The notes under the pieces: model-generated
Told to the model about the DNA's origin: nothing
Database searches by the model: none
The model's input: the letters and a program-made list of their open reading frames with translations, nothing else
Part shown: piece by piece, positions 1 to 12,197 of the stretch
How the letters are laid out: every line of letters begins with the position of its first letter
How positions within the stretch are numbered: position 1 is the stretch's first letter
NCBI GenBank assembly: GCA_021307315.1
Contig: JAJSPD010000100.1
Location: 62,001 to 126,000, forward strand
Reading direction: 5' to 3'
Length of the DNA: 64,000 nucleotides
Origin: Bisporella sp. PMI_857
Taxonomy: Eukaryota; Ascomycota; Leotiomycetes; Helotiales; Helotiaceae
Made by a program: the position numbers and the translations under genes

Positions 1-2549
1 AAGTTGTCGACTTCTCAACCTCCTTCCAAGCCGCACGTTTCTTGAAGGATATGTCAGCTAGGAACGCATGGGATACTCTTCGATTGTGCTGGATTGATGT
101 CTACCTAGGACCCCCTGATCGAGTCGTTCACGACGCAGGAAAGAACTTCTCATCTGCAGAGTTTCGGCAACAGGCAAAGGCAATGGCAATTGAGGTCAAG
201 GAAGTCCCTGTGGAGGCACATAATAGGGTCGGAAAAGTGGAGCGATATCACGCGCCATTGCGCCGTGCATATGAGATAATTTCTTCGGAACTAGAGGGCG
301 CTAGCGAAGAGCTCATCTTACAGATGGCTGTCAAGGCTGTCAACGATTCGGCTGGCCCAGATGGGCTCGTACCTACGTTGCTAGTCTTTGGCGCCTACCC
401 TCGAATGACTGACGATTCTCCACCATCTCCCTCCGTTGCGCAACGAGCTGAGGCTATTCGCAAGGCAACGAAGGAGGTGCGACGTCTCTACGCCACGCGC
501 CATGTCAACGACGCACTAGGAATGAGAAATGGCCCAAACACCTCGACTACGCTCGATCTGCCACTCCAATCTGAGGTACGCGTATGGCGTGAAAAGGGAG
601 GATGGTCAGGCCCACATAAACTCATTGCAATTGATGGTCAAACTTGCACTATTCAGATGCCTCACGGACCCACTCAATTCCGTTCAACTGTTATCAAGCC
701 CTACTACAAAGATGACAGTTCCGAGCCTTTGCAGGATGCCCCAGAAGATGCCCCAGAGGAGAACCACGATCAACGTGCCACAGAAGGCGACTACGATCCT
801 AGTACAATTGTAGTAGATGTGCCGCAACCTCGACACGGTAGAGCTCGCCCGAAGGGATCACGAAATCGCCGACAGCTTGTCGATTTCGAAGAGCAATTCG
901 TTGCCGCCATCGAGAGTGGAGTCGAGTTGTCGATGGCCTTCATGACAGCTAAAGAGAAGGCTGACTTCGAGCTCGCAAAACAGCTCCGAAAGGAAGGTCA
1001 TATCACAACTCCAGGAGCTCCTTTCCAAGCATCTGACAAGCAGGAGATCGACGGTCTCATTGCGAGAGGAGTCTTCAAATTCGAGAAGTATGACCCTACC
1101 AAGTTCGATGGAGTTCGCATCTTCAAGTCAAGGATGGTCAACGAGATTAAGGGCAAAGCTACTGACGCCCCGTTCGAGAAATCAAGGCTTGTTATCCAAG
1201 GTTACAACGACGATGGCAAGGAGGTGATTCTTACGCAATCTCCCACAATTCAACGAGCTAGTCAGCGAGTCATTGTTGCGCTAGCTCCGTCCCTGATAAA
1301 GAATGGAATGGCGGTTTATTTGCGAGATATCACTCAAGCCTACACCCAGTCAGAGACGCACCTTCAGCGCTTGATATTGGCATATCTTCCAGAGCAAATT
1401 CGCCACCAATATCCCGAAGATACGATCATGGTTGTGCTCAAGCCATTATATGGAATCGCAGAAGCAGGAACTCATTGGTGGGCTACCTACAGTAAGCACC
1501 ACAAAGAGAAGCTTTTGATGACTACTTCTACATTCGATCCCTGCTTCCTCATCACAACTACGGGAACTCCATTCGGAATCGTCGGCATGCAAACTGATGA
1601 TACAATCATCTTGGGAGACAACCAATTCTCAGCTCTTGAAGAAGATGAGCTAGTGAAGGCAAATCTTATGGCAAAGCCAAAGGTAAAGCTTGATTCAACA
1701 GCACCATTGCTCTTCAATGGGTGCATTCTCTCCCTGAACGAGGACTCCATTGCTTTGCGCCAGAAGGGTCAAGGCAAGAAGATCGACGTTGTTAACGTTA
1801 ATTCTCCGAAGCAAGGATACGTGGAGCAACGCGCTCGCGAAGCTTATGTTGCTTCTATCTGTCAACCCGAGGCTTCCTTTGATCTCTCTGTTGCCGCTCA
1901 ACACCAGGAACCAACCAAGGATGACGTTCTTGCCCTGAATAGGCGTCTTTCCTGGCAAATGCACCATCTCGATCGGGGACTACTCTACGTGCCTATTAAC
2001 CTTCCCACCGCCAAGCTCTTCGTGTTTGTCGATGGATCGTTCGCAAACAACAAAGATTTTAGCTCCCAGCTAGGATATGAGATCATCATCGCGAACGAAT
2101 CTACCGGAGAGAATGACTTCACGATCCACGGCAATCTTATCCATTGGAGCTCAACCAAGAGCAAGCGCGTTACTCGAAGCGTTCTAGCGTCAGAAATATA
2201 TGGAATGGTTGGCGGAGTTGATATGGCAATTGCAATTGGAACTACCCTTAAGATGATTACAGATCGACTCGAACTTCCCGTCATCCCTACGATCGTGTGC
2301 ACCGACCCATATTCCCTCTACGAGTGTTTAGTCAAGCTTGGTACCACGAAGGAGAAGCGCCTTATGATCGATATTATGGCACTTCGGCAATCCTACGAGC
2401 GTCGAGAACTCTTCGAGATTCGATGGATTAATGGCCAAGATAACCCGGCAGATGCGATGACGAAGGCAAACCCAAACAAGGCACTAGAGACATTCGTTGA
2501 CACGAATACTCTGCGTGTGCGAGTTGAAGGTTGGGTCAAGAGGAAGTAG
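1..2549 (+). pseudogene. Ty1/Copia retrotransposon pol polyprotein, 5' end outside window
   Basis: The frame is open from base 3, so the first ATG at 42 is not a true start and the polyprotein continues off the left edge. The visible order is integrase C-terminal half, reverse transcriptase, RNase H, which is the Copia order. The integrase part shows HDAGKNF with a catalytic Asp and an Asn-Arg-x-Gly-x-x-Glu stretch carrying the catalytic Glu near residues 60-70. The RT core shows DITQAYTQSETH and the active-site strand MQTDDTIILG, where TDD replaces the usual YVDD. RNase H begins at VFVDGSFANN and ends with the fungal Copia motif DNPADAMTK. No internal stop is seen in 835 codons, so the visible part looks young. 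Gag, protease and the integrase start are not in the window. It ends in TAG about 220 bases before a candidate LTR. Confidence 0.93.
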
Positions 2550-2772
2550 GAGATGTGGCAATTCGAGCTCCGCAACCCTATTTTCAACGACACAGTTTCC
2601 CGGTTGATCTACCCAGGATTTCCTGGCAAGAGAGTATCACGTGTTAGGAGGCAGATTTTGGAATAGCGAGACTTATATTGCAATGGCAATAGTGAGTGAG
2701 GAGGATTGATGTTTATCACGCTTGATTGCGTCATTTGTATGTCGATGGCAACTACAAAAGAAGAGTTGCCAG

Positions 2773-2926
2773 TGTTGGGAGTGGGGCACGTGGCATCACG
2801 TGGCACCGCGGCACTAGCGTGGTAAGGGGCCTTAAGCTCCCCCAGCCTCCTCCTTAGACAACAAAGAAGACGAATCACCAAAAACCCAGAACCCGTAGTA
2901 TACTACAACCCCCTGTGATACCAACA
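2773..2926 (+). repeat. Candidate 3' LTR of the Copia element
   Basis: The stretch begins TGTTGG and ends CCAACA, the inverted TG...CA ends expected of a Copia LTR (154 bp). A purine-rich run (about 2753-2764) lies just upstream and could be the polypurine tract. The right end is supported independently: sequence right of 2926 is in-frame hAT transposase coding, which stops abruptly at this base. The left end is less sure; a TGTTAGG at 2642 is an alternative. The partner LTR is outside the window, so the 5-bp target duplication (expected GTATT) cannot be checked. Confidence 0.65.
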
Positions 2927-3830
2927 GTATTTATCTAGCTTTGCCCAGCCAGAGTTAATACAAGTACGCATTACCGGGTCGTCCTTATATTGAGCCTTGC
3001 CATCCTCATATTGTTGAAGGATAAAATCTAAGGCAGGGAGTACCTCGTCAAGGGTATTATGGTTTGATTCTAGAGCCTTGGTCGTATGTGCGAGGTTTGT
3101 CAGAAATCCTTTTACCTATGAGTGAAGGATTAATGATTAGTATCATGATTAGTAGCAAAATTAGGAATATAGAAGAGCTTACCTTGCTCAAAAGGGCCCA
3201 ATCCGCAGGCAATAGTCGATCCAGATCTAGCTCCTTCTCCGGGTATTGCTCAAAGAACCGGTCTACAGCCTTTTGTAGGGGAATAGCCTCGCTAAGCATC
3301 TTGTCCCAAGAGTTCCACCGGGTGCCATTATCTCGAGCGATATTTCTGCCTCTTGAGATGGCTCTCCATTGTTGCCTTCGTTGTGCGGTACGTCCAATGT
3401 GAGTAACAAAGTTATGAAGCTTGCCAAGTGGTCCGAGCCTCCTCCACTGGTCCATTTCATCATGAGTTGTCTCAAGGGCCCCGGCTTGGTTAACAAATAG
3501 GAAAGACTGTGCCGATAGGTTGATAATATGGCCGATACATCGGATTCGATGGTGCTTTGCATTATAATCAATATTCCAGGAGTCATATGCGCCTAGATGA
3601 AATTAGGACAAATATTAAGGTAATCGGGTAATTATTACTCACGATCCTCAAATTCTCGCATCATGGTATCATTATTTGTCGCATTGTCCATCTGTACGTA
3701 TCCTAACTTACTACTAATTCCCCAGTCCGCTACCACCTCTTGTAGATATTTAGCAAGGTTCTCTGTAGAAATAGAAGAATAGAGTCACGGGCCTTCAGAG
3801 AGTATGGGGTAAACAAGTCAATTGCTGAAG
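2927..3830 (-). pseudogene. hAT transposase fragment, interrupted by the Copia element
   Basis: Read on the minus strand with two introns removed, three blocks match the hAT transposase core found intact at 46-48.9 kb. About 3763-3644 gives a block with DNATNNDTM. About 3590-3182 gives IRCIGHIINLSAQSF, GPLGKLHNFV and NGTRWNSW. About 3110-2927 gives CINSGWAKLDKY. The introns (about 3643-3591 and 3181-3111) have GT-AG borders. The N-terminal zinc finger and the C-terminal dimerisation region are absent. The C-terminal side stops at 2926 where the Copia LTR begins, so the rest may lie beyond the left edge of the window. The upstream side fades into unrelated sequence near 3770-3830 after an intron acceptor. 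Confidence 0.8.
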
Positions 3831-4465
3831 GTTGTAGAACCTAAACTACAGGAGAGAATCCCTCTACTATAGAGGTGTGATACTCACGTATGTGAGTATC
3901 ACATACGCAACGCATACGTCAGTAGATTCATCATCAAAGGCAAAAGTACGTATGCATCTTGCACAAGCATACGTACAACATCCCCAATAGGCTAGGTATG
4001 ATCCTTAGACCTAGCTTATTCAACACCAATGCTTCAAAAACGTATCCCTAAAAAAGGCACGAACTCCTTGCAGCCCAGACATCGAGTTAAACTTATGAAA
4101 GCAACTACAATAGGGAACGTAGAAATCAAGATCTTGGCTTGGGATCCTCAAAGGATTTAGTTCGTGAGCTATATGCTCATTCTTGCAGACAAGTATACAC
4201 GTCTATAACTGTTCATTTTACCTGCAGATTTGCTACCTTGTTTGGACTTCCCAGTAATTCAACCCCATTGCAAATCGCCGCACGCAAGCAAATGTATGCA
4301 AGCATTCAGCAATTCCCAGACTAATTGCCATTAATGTTCAATCTGCAAACATGCTAAATCTTCTAAACAATGGATAAAATCCTGCAAATATTTGTACATG
4401 ATTTGTGCCAAGCACGAACCCAATCGTCAGTAATAAATGACTAAAGATTAATCATCCCCATCCGA
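3831..4465. other. No gene seen; short perfect palindrome at 3876-3903
   Basis: No convincing coding region is seen here. At 3876-3903 a 12-base arm (TGTGATACTCAC) is followed by GTAT and its exact reverse complement, a hairpin-forming palindrome. The remainder is AT-rich and likely includes the 3' flank of the gene ending at 4466. Confidence 0.5.
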
Positions 4466-7400
4466 TTAATGAACTGTAGCTTCTAGCGGCTCGAAATTGG
4501 AATCTACGGTGTCACTATATGTGATAGCGGATTAGCAAGTTCTTGATTTAGGCCGAAACGAGGGGACTTACTTAGAATCATGACCAACACCTTTTCTCTT
4601 CTTCCGAGCTGGACCTACTCCATTCGTCCCATGGTGACCTCTGCTAGAACTTGATGAGCTTGATCCGCCGTTGATCCGCCGCTTCTTGCTGTTATCACTC
4701 TGGACAGATGTTTGCCATTGTTGAGCTCGGACTGCGCCACCGTTGGACTGACCATTACAACTAGAAGCTATGGGTGGCTAGATTATTGTCAGTCCTGACC
4801 ACTCTATACACCCTACTCGCAACACTTGAATAAAATAGGTGGAAGATCATCGTGCGCGGTTCGAGAACACTTACGTTTACGGAAACCCTACTATTAGGTC
4901 TAGAGGCTTCGCTTGATTGCTGGCCATTTTGGGCGGACTGTATGGCTTCTATAGCAGTGCGAGACGCTGCCAATTCCCTAGCAACGGTTTTCTTGGACAC
5001 CTCCGCATTCTCCGTCAATGCAAATATGTCGTCGTTTACAGCATTTGCTATACTTGAAACTCTTAGAATATCGTCTCTAGCCGTGTTCGCTACGGACGAA
5101 ACTTTCATAAGCTTTTCAGAAAGCTTGTCTACTTCTAATCTCAATGGAGCTGCTGTGCATTTAGTTTCCAGGAAGTTACAATTTAATACCGTGACTTACC
5201 ATATACTAGAGCGTTGTCATCTTTCATGCTTTGATTTTGTGCACTCTCAACGGCAGAGATTCGTGCCATGAGCTTATCTGTGTCGGCTCTAAGCCCAGCA
5301 GTGTTTATGGCATTGCGGAGGCTTGGATACTGATCGGCAACTTGACTGACAACATATTGCGCCTGGTCTTTTGTGTTAATATTATTCAGACGACGTTCCA
5401 AGCTAATAGTATTCAGCTCCACAGCTTCAAACCGACTACGCTGGTCCTCAATGCCATTCTTCAAATCAGCAATGTGCTTTCCAAGTTGCGAATTTTCTAG
5501 CAATGGTGGGATATCCGGTTGTGTGCGCAGAGCCCCTAAAACTTGCGATGTGACAATGGTAGAGATAGTCCTCTGAGAATTGGCTAGGTCTAGTGCTATT
5601 TGTTGCAGGTTGCTCTGATGTGATGCAGAAGTCTGCCGAAGGGTTTCAACTGTCGACAATAGAGAGTTTATAGGATCAAATTGGCTCTTTAGGCTAGAAA
5701 CCTCCTTTTTGAGATTGTCGATATGTGTGCCGAGCAAATTATTGGTTTCGGTTTGGATAACTTCCACCATGCCCATGATCTCCTTTTGCATGCCATCAAC
5801 ATCCAGGGACGATGGATTGTCTCGATTTAATTGTAGAGAAGATCGTACCTCTTCATGAATATCATCAAGCATAACAACGCCTACTATCCCCTTGTCTTGG
5901 GAAGAAATCTTATCCACTCTCATTTCGAGGGTTTGAATTCTGTAATTAATAGTTTGTAAGGTTTTGCTATTGATAATGGATTCGGGAAGCGATTCGACAG
6001 GATGGCTGGCCAAATTTGCTTCTGCTGAGCTTTTCGAGTCTTCTTCCACCTTGCAAACACGTTTCTCAAGCTTAGCATTACGGACAATTGACCTTTCTTC
6101 TAATGCTTCGAGCCTTATTTGGAATGGGGCTAATGCAGTGATCTTTGTTTCTGCATCATTCAATCTTCTCACAATTGCTGAGTTATTGCTTCTTTTCTCG
6201 ATGTCAAGAATATCATTCTTCAACTCAGTATGCATTGCTTCGAGCTTCATGATGTTGCGTAGCTGACTGCTGAGTGATCCGTGCTCGCTTGAAAGCTCGT
6301 CTACATTCTTCTGGTACAATTGAGCTAGTTGGGATTGCTCTTCGAAAACTGCTGAAGACTTCGAAGCATCTTCCTTCAATCTATCCAGAAGTTGGCGTAC
6401 ATCATTTAGATTGCTGGAATAGTTATCGATATTCCCCTCAAGCTTGTTGATTTGTTTCAGTGCCTCTTTCTCAAACTCGAGGTTGCTTTTTTGGATGCGA
6501 TCGGAGCTTTCTTTGAAGCTATCGATAACCTTCTGGTTGATATCGACTTTTTGGTTAATTGCCTCTATATCCTTCTGTAACAAAGTTGCCTGTTTCTCAC
6601 TTTTCTCGAGTGCAGCCTGCTCTGTCTTAATAAAGCGACCTTGCTCTTGAACTTGGGACTCTAAGGCAATGCATGTCTTCCCTAGCTCGCCTATTCGATA
6701 TTCAGATTGTGGAAGGTCCAGGTTCCTTGCACCAAGTATGGTAGGTGCTAGCATAGCGGCGCCTTGCACAACAAAACTCTTTAAAACATTATCTTGCAAA
6801 GCAAGTTTATCGTTCGTTGCCTTGAGAACCTCGACAGTGCGGGCTCGGCCTTTAGCATTCGCCTCCTCTATAGCCGGGAATTTCTTATAAATGCTTTTAG
6901 ACTTAAGATATTCGCTCTCCTTCTTCAGGATCTCCCTCTCAGCAACAGATTTTTGGACTTTTAAAGTGGCAACCGTCGTTGCCTCATCAGATATACGCTG
7001 AAATAGAATACTTATTGCTTCTGCCAGCTCTCTAGTAGCTAATTCCGCTGCCGCTGGAAGTTTTGCAGACGGATGTTTCGTGGCGATAAGTTCTTCTGCT
7101 TGCTTGTTCTCCAGGGCTAGCGGCTGTACTCCAATAGGAGTAAGCCGAGACATAGGTGAGTTTACAGCAGATTCGTGGGGACTGAACTGAGCTGGCTGGG
7201 GCGTAGTTAGTGGTGCTAGAACAATAGCCTCGGCTGTTTGGCGTCCGGGAACTGGGTCGCGCTCAGCTATTGAAAAAAGACTCCTAGAGTAAGCTACTAG
7301 CCGTAGCGCTTTTTAACGTTAGCCAACATGATATGATCAGGGTGAGTCACTACTGCATAACTGCAAATCTGAGTGTGGGTGTGGAGCTAGTGCACCGCTC

Positions 7401-8103
7401 AAGGCTGACATTGATGGATACTTGGAAAGTGAATGTAGCATGAAGGTGAATATATCAGGCGAGTCACGCCAATATAATTATCATGAATCTGACTGAAGAT
7501 GGAAGTACTACCTTTCGGGCCTTGTTCAGCAGCAACCTTCTCGAGCTCTCCAGCCCTAGATTGCTTGTTCTGTGCCTGCTTAAATTGTGCCGAATTAGAC
7601 TCCTTACTAGTACTCAACAAGGTCGAACTTCGCTGATGATTAACGTTGTGGTTGTTCGGTGTTGTTGATGACGGTGACGGGAGTCTCCGTAGCGCTTGAT
7701 TAGTAAAGTTGTCTCGGGCCCGGGCAGGAGGTTGAGATGCAGTATAAGAGCCCGAACATCGTCTCGGCGGAGGAGAACGACTTTTTTCCGGAGGGTGGTA
7801 TCGACGATAGGTGTCCGCTTTCAGGATAGGGAAATGACTCCTTTCACGATAATTAGAAGAGCGGCTCATTTCTCTCAGGCCACGTGGCGGAGAGCGGTCC
7901 TTCAAACGACTGTCAACAGAAACTAGTGGGCTGACAGGAGATGCTGTGAAGTTAGAAGGTGCAGGTCGTTTCGGCGCCTGCCCCCGAATTGCAAATTCGG
8001 ACCGACTTTGGCTCTCCTCCGCAGTTCTCCTCCAATCTGTCGTTTCTTCTCTTGTGGAAAGACCAGACGGGTGAGAGAAAGGACTACTTTTAGACTGTGT
8101 CAT
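4466..8103 (-). CDS. Large coiled-coil protein with SR-rich N terminus and basic C terminus, function unknown
   Basis: I do not recognise the family. Joining five exons (8103-7512, 7266-5200, 5152-4875, 4777-4572, 4514-4466) gives a continuous frame of about 1063 residues; every junction has GT-AG borders and phases agree. Residues 1-200 are rich in Ser, Arg and Pro with RSPPPRR-like segments. The middle (about 260-870) is almost entirely heptad-like Glu/Lys/Leu sequence, typical of long coiled coils. The C terminus has a poly-Ser run and two basic clusters (KKRR, ARKKRKG) that look like nuclear localisation signals. Without the last intron the protein would stop at 4568, 15 residues earlier. 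Nothing suggests decay, so it is probably a functional host gene. A nuclear structural or RNA-related scaffold is only a guess from composition. Confidence 0.75.
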
Positions 8104-8335
8104 TTGTTACGTGGAGAGTGGCTTGTCCTGCGCAACTTTGGTACCCTCACTCCCACGCAATATTGTCCGCTGATATTCCCAACGCGAGCCCAACGAGAAT
8201 CCAAAAGTTGAATCCTCTACTTGGTATGATACAGAAGATCTGTACGGAAGGTCGAGCGTGATTTGCGTTTGCATGTGGAACTAACAGAACCCGAAGGATT
8301 CCTTTGCTAACAGAATACGGACCGTTGGACGCAGC

Positions 8336-9490
8336 CAGTGTTGTCAGTAATATTGTGATATGATATATTGGCAATATTGACTATTCGTGATATTACTGTA
8401 GTATCAAAATCTCAATACGCACTACACCAGATCTTGGAAGGCCCAATATCATATCATATGATATTATTCCCAATATATTCCTAATATTACTTAGAACACT
8501 AGCAATTATCCTCCCTGATCATAGCCTCCTCAACCTGACCTAGCTCCTCCTTTTCCCTTGCCTGTTGTTCCCGCTTGATATCTGCCTTTATATCAACAAT
8601 CAAATCAGCTTCAGTATCCTGGATTTGGAGCCATGATCGTAAGCACTCCAAGGCTTCAATGACAACACTTCCAAGACGACTTCTTCTATGAATGGCTTGC
8701 GACTGAACGCATGATTGGACACCATAGACACCATTAGACACACCATCGGGCACTGAGATGTCATCTCGCATGGCATCTGTATATCCCCTTGCATCGCCAT
8801 TCGAGGTTGCCAGTCTTCTTATTGAAGTATCGAGTTTCGCGATCCTTATCCGGCATATGATCAAATACCCAAGAGCTTCGAAGCTTTGTCTTGGAAGACC
8901 GTGTAGAGGGTTGTGATTCATTATCAAATTGTGGGGTTGAAGTCCTGCCAGGATCTTGACTCTGCTCGCTAGTGGCTATCGATATAGTCTCGTCTTCAGT
9001 AGCAGGACCAGGTCTCTTTTGAGTACCCATGGCTCTGAACGAGAGGCGCTGTTGTTGTGGAGGCATTTTTTATTATTACTTATAACTACAAGGTATAAAA
9101 TCAATGTTGAAAAATTTCTCGGCAAATTTAAGGTCACGTGAGAGAACTCACCAAAATCTTCTAATTTTAATAATAACCAATATATTAAAAATTACAATAT
9201 GAATGGTGTTAGGAAGCCCTAAATCTATGCTTTCCAATAATGTTAAAATTTGCTTAATTTGGTTAAGATTTGACTATTTGATACCGTATTAAGATTAAGT
9301 TTAATGTGCAACATATCTACGTTAGTAATATTGCCAATATTACCAATATCAGGGTATCCCATATCATATCATATGATATTAGCCTAGTCGATATTATATC
9401 ATATAAGATATTCCTAATATCAGAAAACCTAGTATCATATCACAATATTAGGAATATTAATATCACACCACAACACTACTGACAACACTG
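8336..9490 (-). mobile_element. Non-autonomous hAT element, 1155 bp, with TIRs and 8-bp TSD
   Basis: The ends are 14-bp perfect inverted repeats (CAGTGTTGTCAGTA at 8336-8349, its complement at 9477-9490). They are flanked by the same eight bases, GACGCAGC, at 8328-8335 and 9491-9498. An 8-bp duplication with CAGTG-type ends is the hAT signature. Both subterminal regions are dense in ATATCATATGATAT-like palindromes, plausible transposase binding sites. Inside lies a collapsed transposase (separate entry). Clean ends and a perfect duplication suggest a fairly recent insertion. Confidence 0.93.
8499..9066 (-). pseudogene. hAT transposase with internal deletion: BED-type N terminus joined to C terminus
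   Basis: From the ATG at 9066 the protein begins with a disordered Ser/Thr/Gln-rich segment, then SWVFDHMPDKDRETRYFN and LEWRCK. This resembles the start of the BED-like zinc finger of fungal hAT transposases, but the zinc-binding Cys/His after WRCK are lost. A frame change near 8770 leads into RRSRLGSVVIEALECLRSW, which matches the very C terminus of hAT transposases just after the dimerisation domain. The whole catalytic core is missing, so the element depends on a transposase supplied in trans. About 190 codons remain of a family usually 650-900 residues long. Confidence 0.75.
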
Positions 9491-9854
9491 GACGCAGCTT
9501 GCTCCAGCAACAATTTGAAGCAGCAGGAAGGGCAGGGCTGTCGAAAGAGATTTAGGAATGCACTCGTAAGGCAAGGTAGTGTATTACGCCCAGCAAAGCC
9601 TAAAGGGCCGCGAATGCACTCGTGTTGGTCTCCTTGGAAGGGGTACGATTGAAACGGCCGCCATCAGCGCCTTGGCAAAAGCATTAGCTCGGCGGTAACA
9701 CTAACCGAGATCCCGTGACAAATCCCGTCCCGCATCAAATCCCACTCAAATTTATCAATTGAACTTATAGTAAAAAATTAATAAAAAATCAACCACAAAT
9801 CTATATACAATAAAAGTAGGCTCAATCGATTTATAATGATTTGTTGTATCATTT

Positions 9855-11814
9855 TTACAAAGGAGAAGATTCTTGAAAGCGTAATGGTAGCTTAATTGCC
9901 CTTCCAACTCGATTTTTCCGCACCACCTCTTCTACAACAACCTCCTTATTTACTACTTGATTTTGAGCTTTTTTTCTAGGCTTTGAAGTTGAAGAAGCTT
10001 TAATAGATGCCTTTTGAGGTTTTGTCATCTTTTGTGAAGCCAAGTTAGGTGTAATAGTAATAGAAAGCGACTTTTTAGCTGGTGACTCTAATCGAGGAAA
10101 ATTCTGGCCGGCCTCTTTTCTCTGTAATTGAGCTTCAGCTAGTCGAGCTTCCTTTTCTTTTACTTTTTTGACTTTGATAGCTTTATTAAGTTCAATTTGA
10201 ACCTTTCGAGCTTTCTTTTGATCCTCTATAGCTTTAGCTTTATTTTCTTTCCTTAATTGGTATTTTTTGATTCTTTCGACTTTGGCTGGCGAATACACAA
10301 TAGTTCCTTGATCAGGTTCTCCACTTAAATCAAGCTTTCGGCCTCTTTTTCTTTTTGATTTCTCATATATAATAGCTTCTTTTAACCTTTTATTCTCATG
10401 TTCCGCGATATCAGCTTTTGCAATTGCGGTTTCCAGCTCTTTGAACACTTTTTGTATGACGTCTTCACCAGGATTCTGTTGATATGCCTTCAGAGCCAAA
10501 CGTACAGTTCTGGAGTTTGTAGGCGTAGAAATCGTATTAGGAACCCTTTCCGCAATAGGCTTTTTGATACGTCGTACTGAATTGATCATATATTCCCGAT
10601 TGACTGGCCAAATACCAGGCTTTTGAAAAGCATGCTGGAGATTCTTTTCGGAAAAAACTTTATCAAAAGAAGGCTTGAATAGATCAAAGAACATGCTTTT
10701 ACTCATAGTTGTAAGGCCACCGCTGCCCGCCAATAGCATATCGAGTCGTACAGAGTAAGCTGTAGCAAGAGGGCCGAACAGGCCAACATCGAGAGGTTGC
10801 AATTTGTGTGTAGAATGTGGTGGTAAAATCAATATGATTATGCGGTGGCGATCGGCCCATTCGACGAATTCGTAATTCACATGACTAGAATGGCCATCTA
10901 CTATTAATAGACGCCTAGATCGAGGACTAGCTGGCTGAGTATGGCGATTAAACACCTTCTCTAGCTACTCTATTCCGAGTTTATTACTACTCTATCTATT
11001 CTCAGATGAAGCAAAATAAGTATTTGAATCTTTATTGACATTTTCAAGCAAACTAGATTGCAATTGGTGATTTGATCCTTTGTAGATCAAGAGAGGAGGA
11101 ATAGTTTTCCCTATTGCTGAAATGCAGGCCAGGCAACTAATAAACTCTCGATTGCCGTCTTGACGATTTTTTATTCCACTCAGCTTATTTATAGCTTGTT
11201 GGCTTGTAATTTTTTTCATTATACGACTTATTCCTATAAGAAATCCTTTCTCATCAAAATTATATATATTGTCGGCTGTTATTTGATATTTTTCAATTGT
11301 ACGCTCCGGCTGCGGAACGTAGCTAGTCAGCCAATTACTCTCTCAAAAATTAATATTAAATCAACCACAAAACCAAGTGACTTGCGTTGTCATAAAACAA
11401 TTGAAACATAGGCTCATATTCAGCGGCAACTCGCAAATTATCAATGTTACGCAAGTACATCGATTTAAGTTCCGATTTATGCCGAGCTACAAATTGACCG
11501 ACCCAGTTCTTCCCCACACTCTCTCCTTTTAGCTCTTCCGCAAGGTTCCTGACTATTCTACTAGTAGGAGGCATTTGCCTTTCACTCAAATAGTTAATCC
11601 TACGAATGAGCTCTCGTTCCTGAAGGTCTGTAAGGCATTGTCGGCCAACAGAGTCTGCATGGGCTTTATGACAGGTTTGACCATTCAGCCTTTTGCTAAT
11701 CGACGTACGATCACATCCAAAGTGTGCCGCTGCTTGGGAAGCATTTAGAAACTCCCCTGATCGAATTGAATCAACAGCTTTGTCAATAACGTCTGATTTG
11801 GCGTAGTTATTCAT
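9855..11814 (-). pseudogene. Pogo-family (DDE_1) transposase with RIP-like nonsense mutations
   Basis: From the ATG at 11814 residues 1-150 carry a psq-type helix-turn-helix (ASQAAAHFGCDRTSISKRL) and a CENP-B-type DNA-binding segment (GKNWVGQFVARHKSEL). After an intron-like gap (about 11395-11310) the frame resumes with IYNFDEKGF, holding the first catalytic Asp. The second lies in LLIVDGHSSH and the third in HKLQPLDVG. The C-terminal third is Lys-rich. Near 10940-10990 two Trp codons have become TAG, and a Gly codon nearby reads AGA. All three are G-to-A changes preceded by T on the coding strand. Apart from these stops the frame is well preserved, so inactivation looks recent and possibly RIP-driven. 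Confidence 0.85.
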
Positions 11815-12197
11815 GTTTGAAGATTTATATAGAATGTATTTAGTAGTAATTCTATTACGCCCAAGACAGGGTGCGAAACCCTCAGGCAGCTATCGAAGAT
11901 CCGCTAAGCATACACTAGAATTGTCCAAACTCGGTGCTGAGCCCTACACAATCAAACCCGTAGCAATCCAATGTCTGTTCTCTATAGCGTTCTCTATCCT
12001 TTATACTTAACTTCGCCTACCCTACCCCAATTCTGGAGCCCATGACCAAGGTCTAAGACCACTCTCTTCCATCGCAATTTGATGAAAAGTATAACGTCGT
12101 ATAATCGTCAGATATAGCTAACCTACCCAAACGCGGGCAACCACGTGCGGCAGGTAGAGGGATTGTGCTGGATTGAAATAGGCTAGAATAGATAGCG

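Noticed and set aside
2642..2926. Alternative LTR start at TGTTAGG (2642)
   Set aside because: Does not mirror the CCAACA right end; TGTTGG at 2773 does.
4852..6890. Several plus-strand frames (for example 4852-5271, 5964-6266, 6669-6890)
   Set aside because: Antisense to the coiled-coil gene, whose spliced frame is continuous; no motifs of their own.
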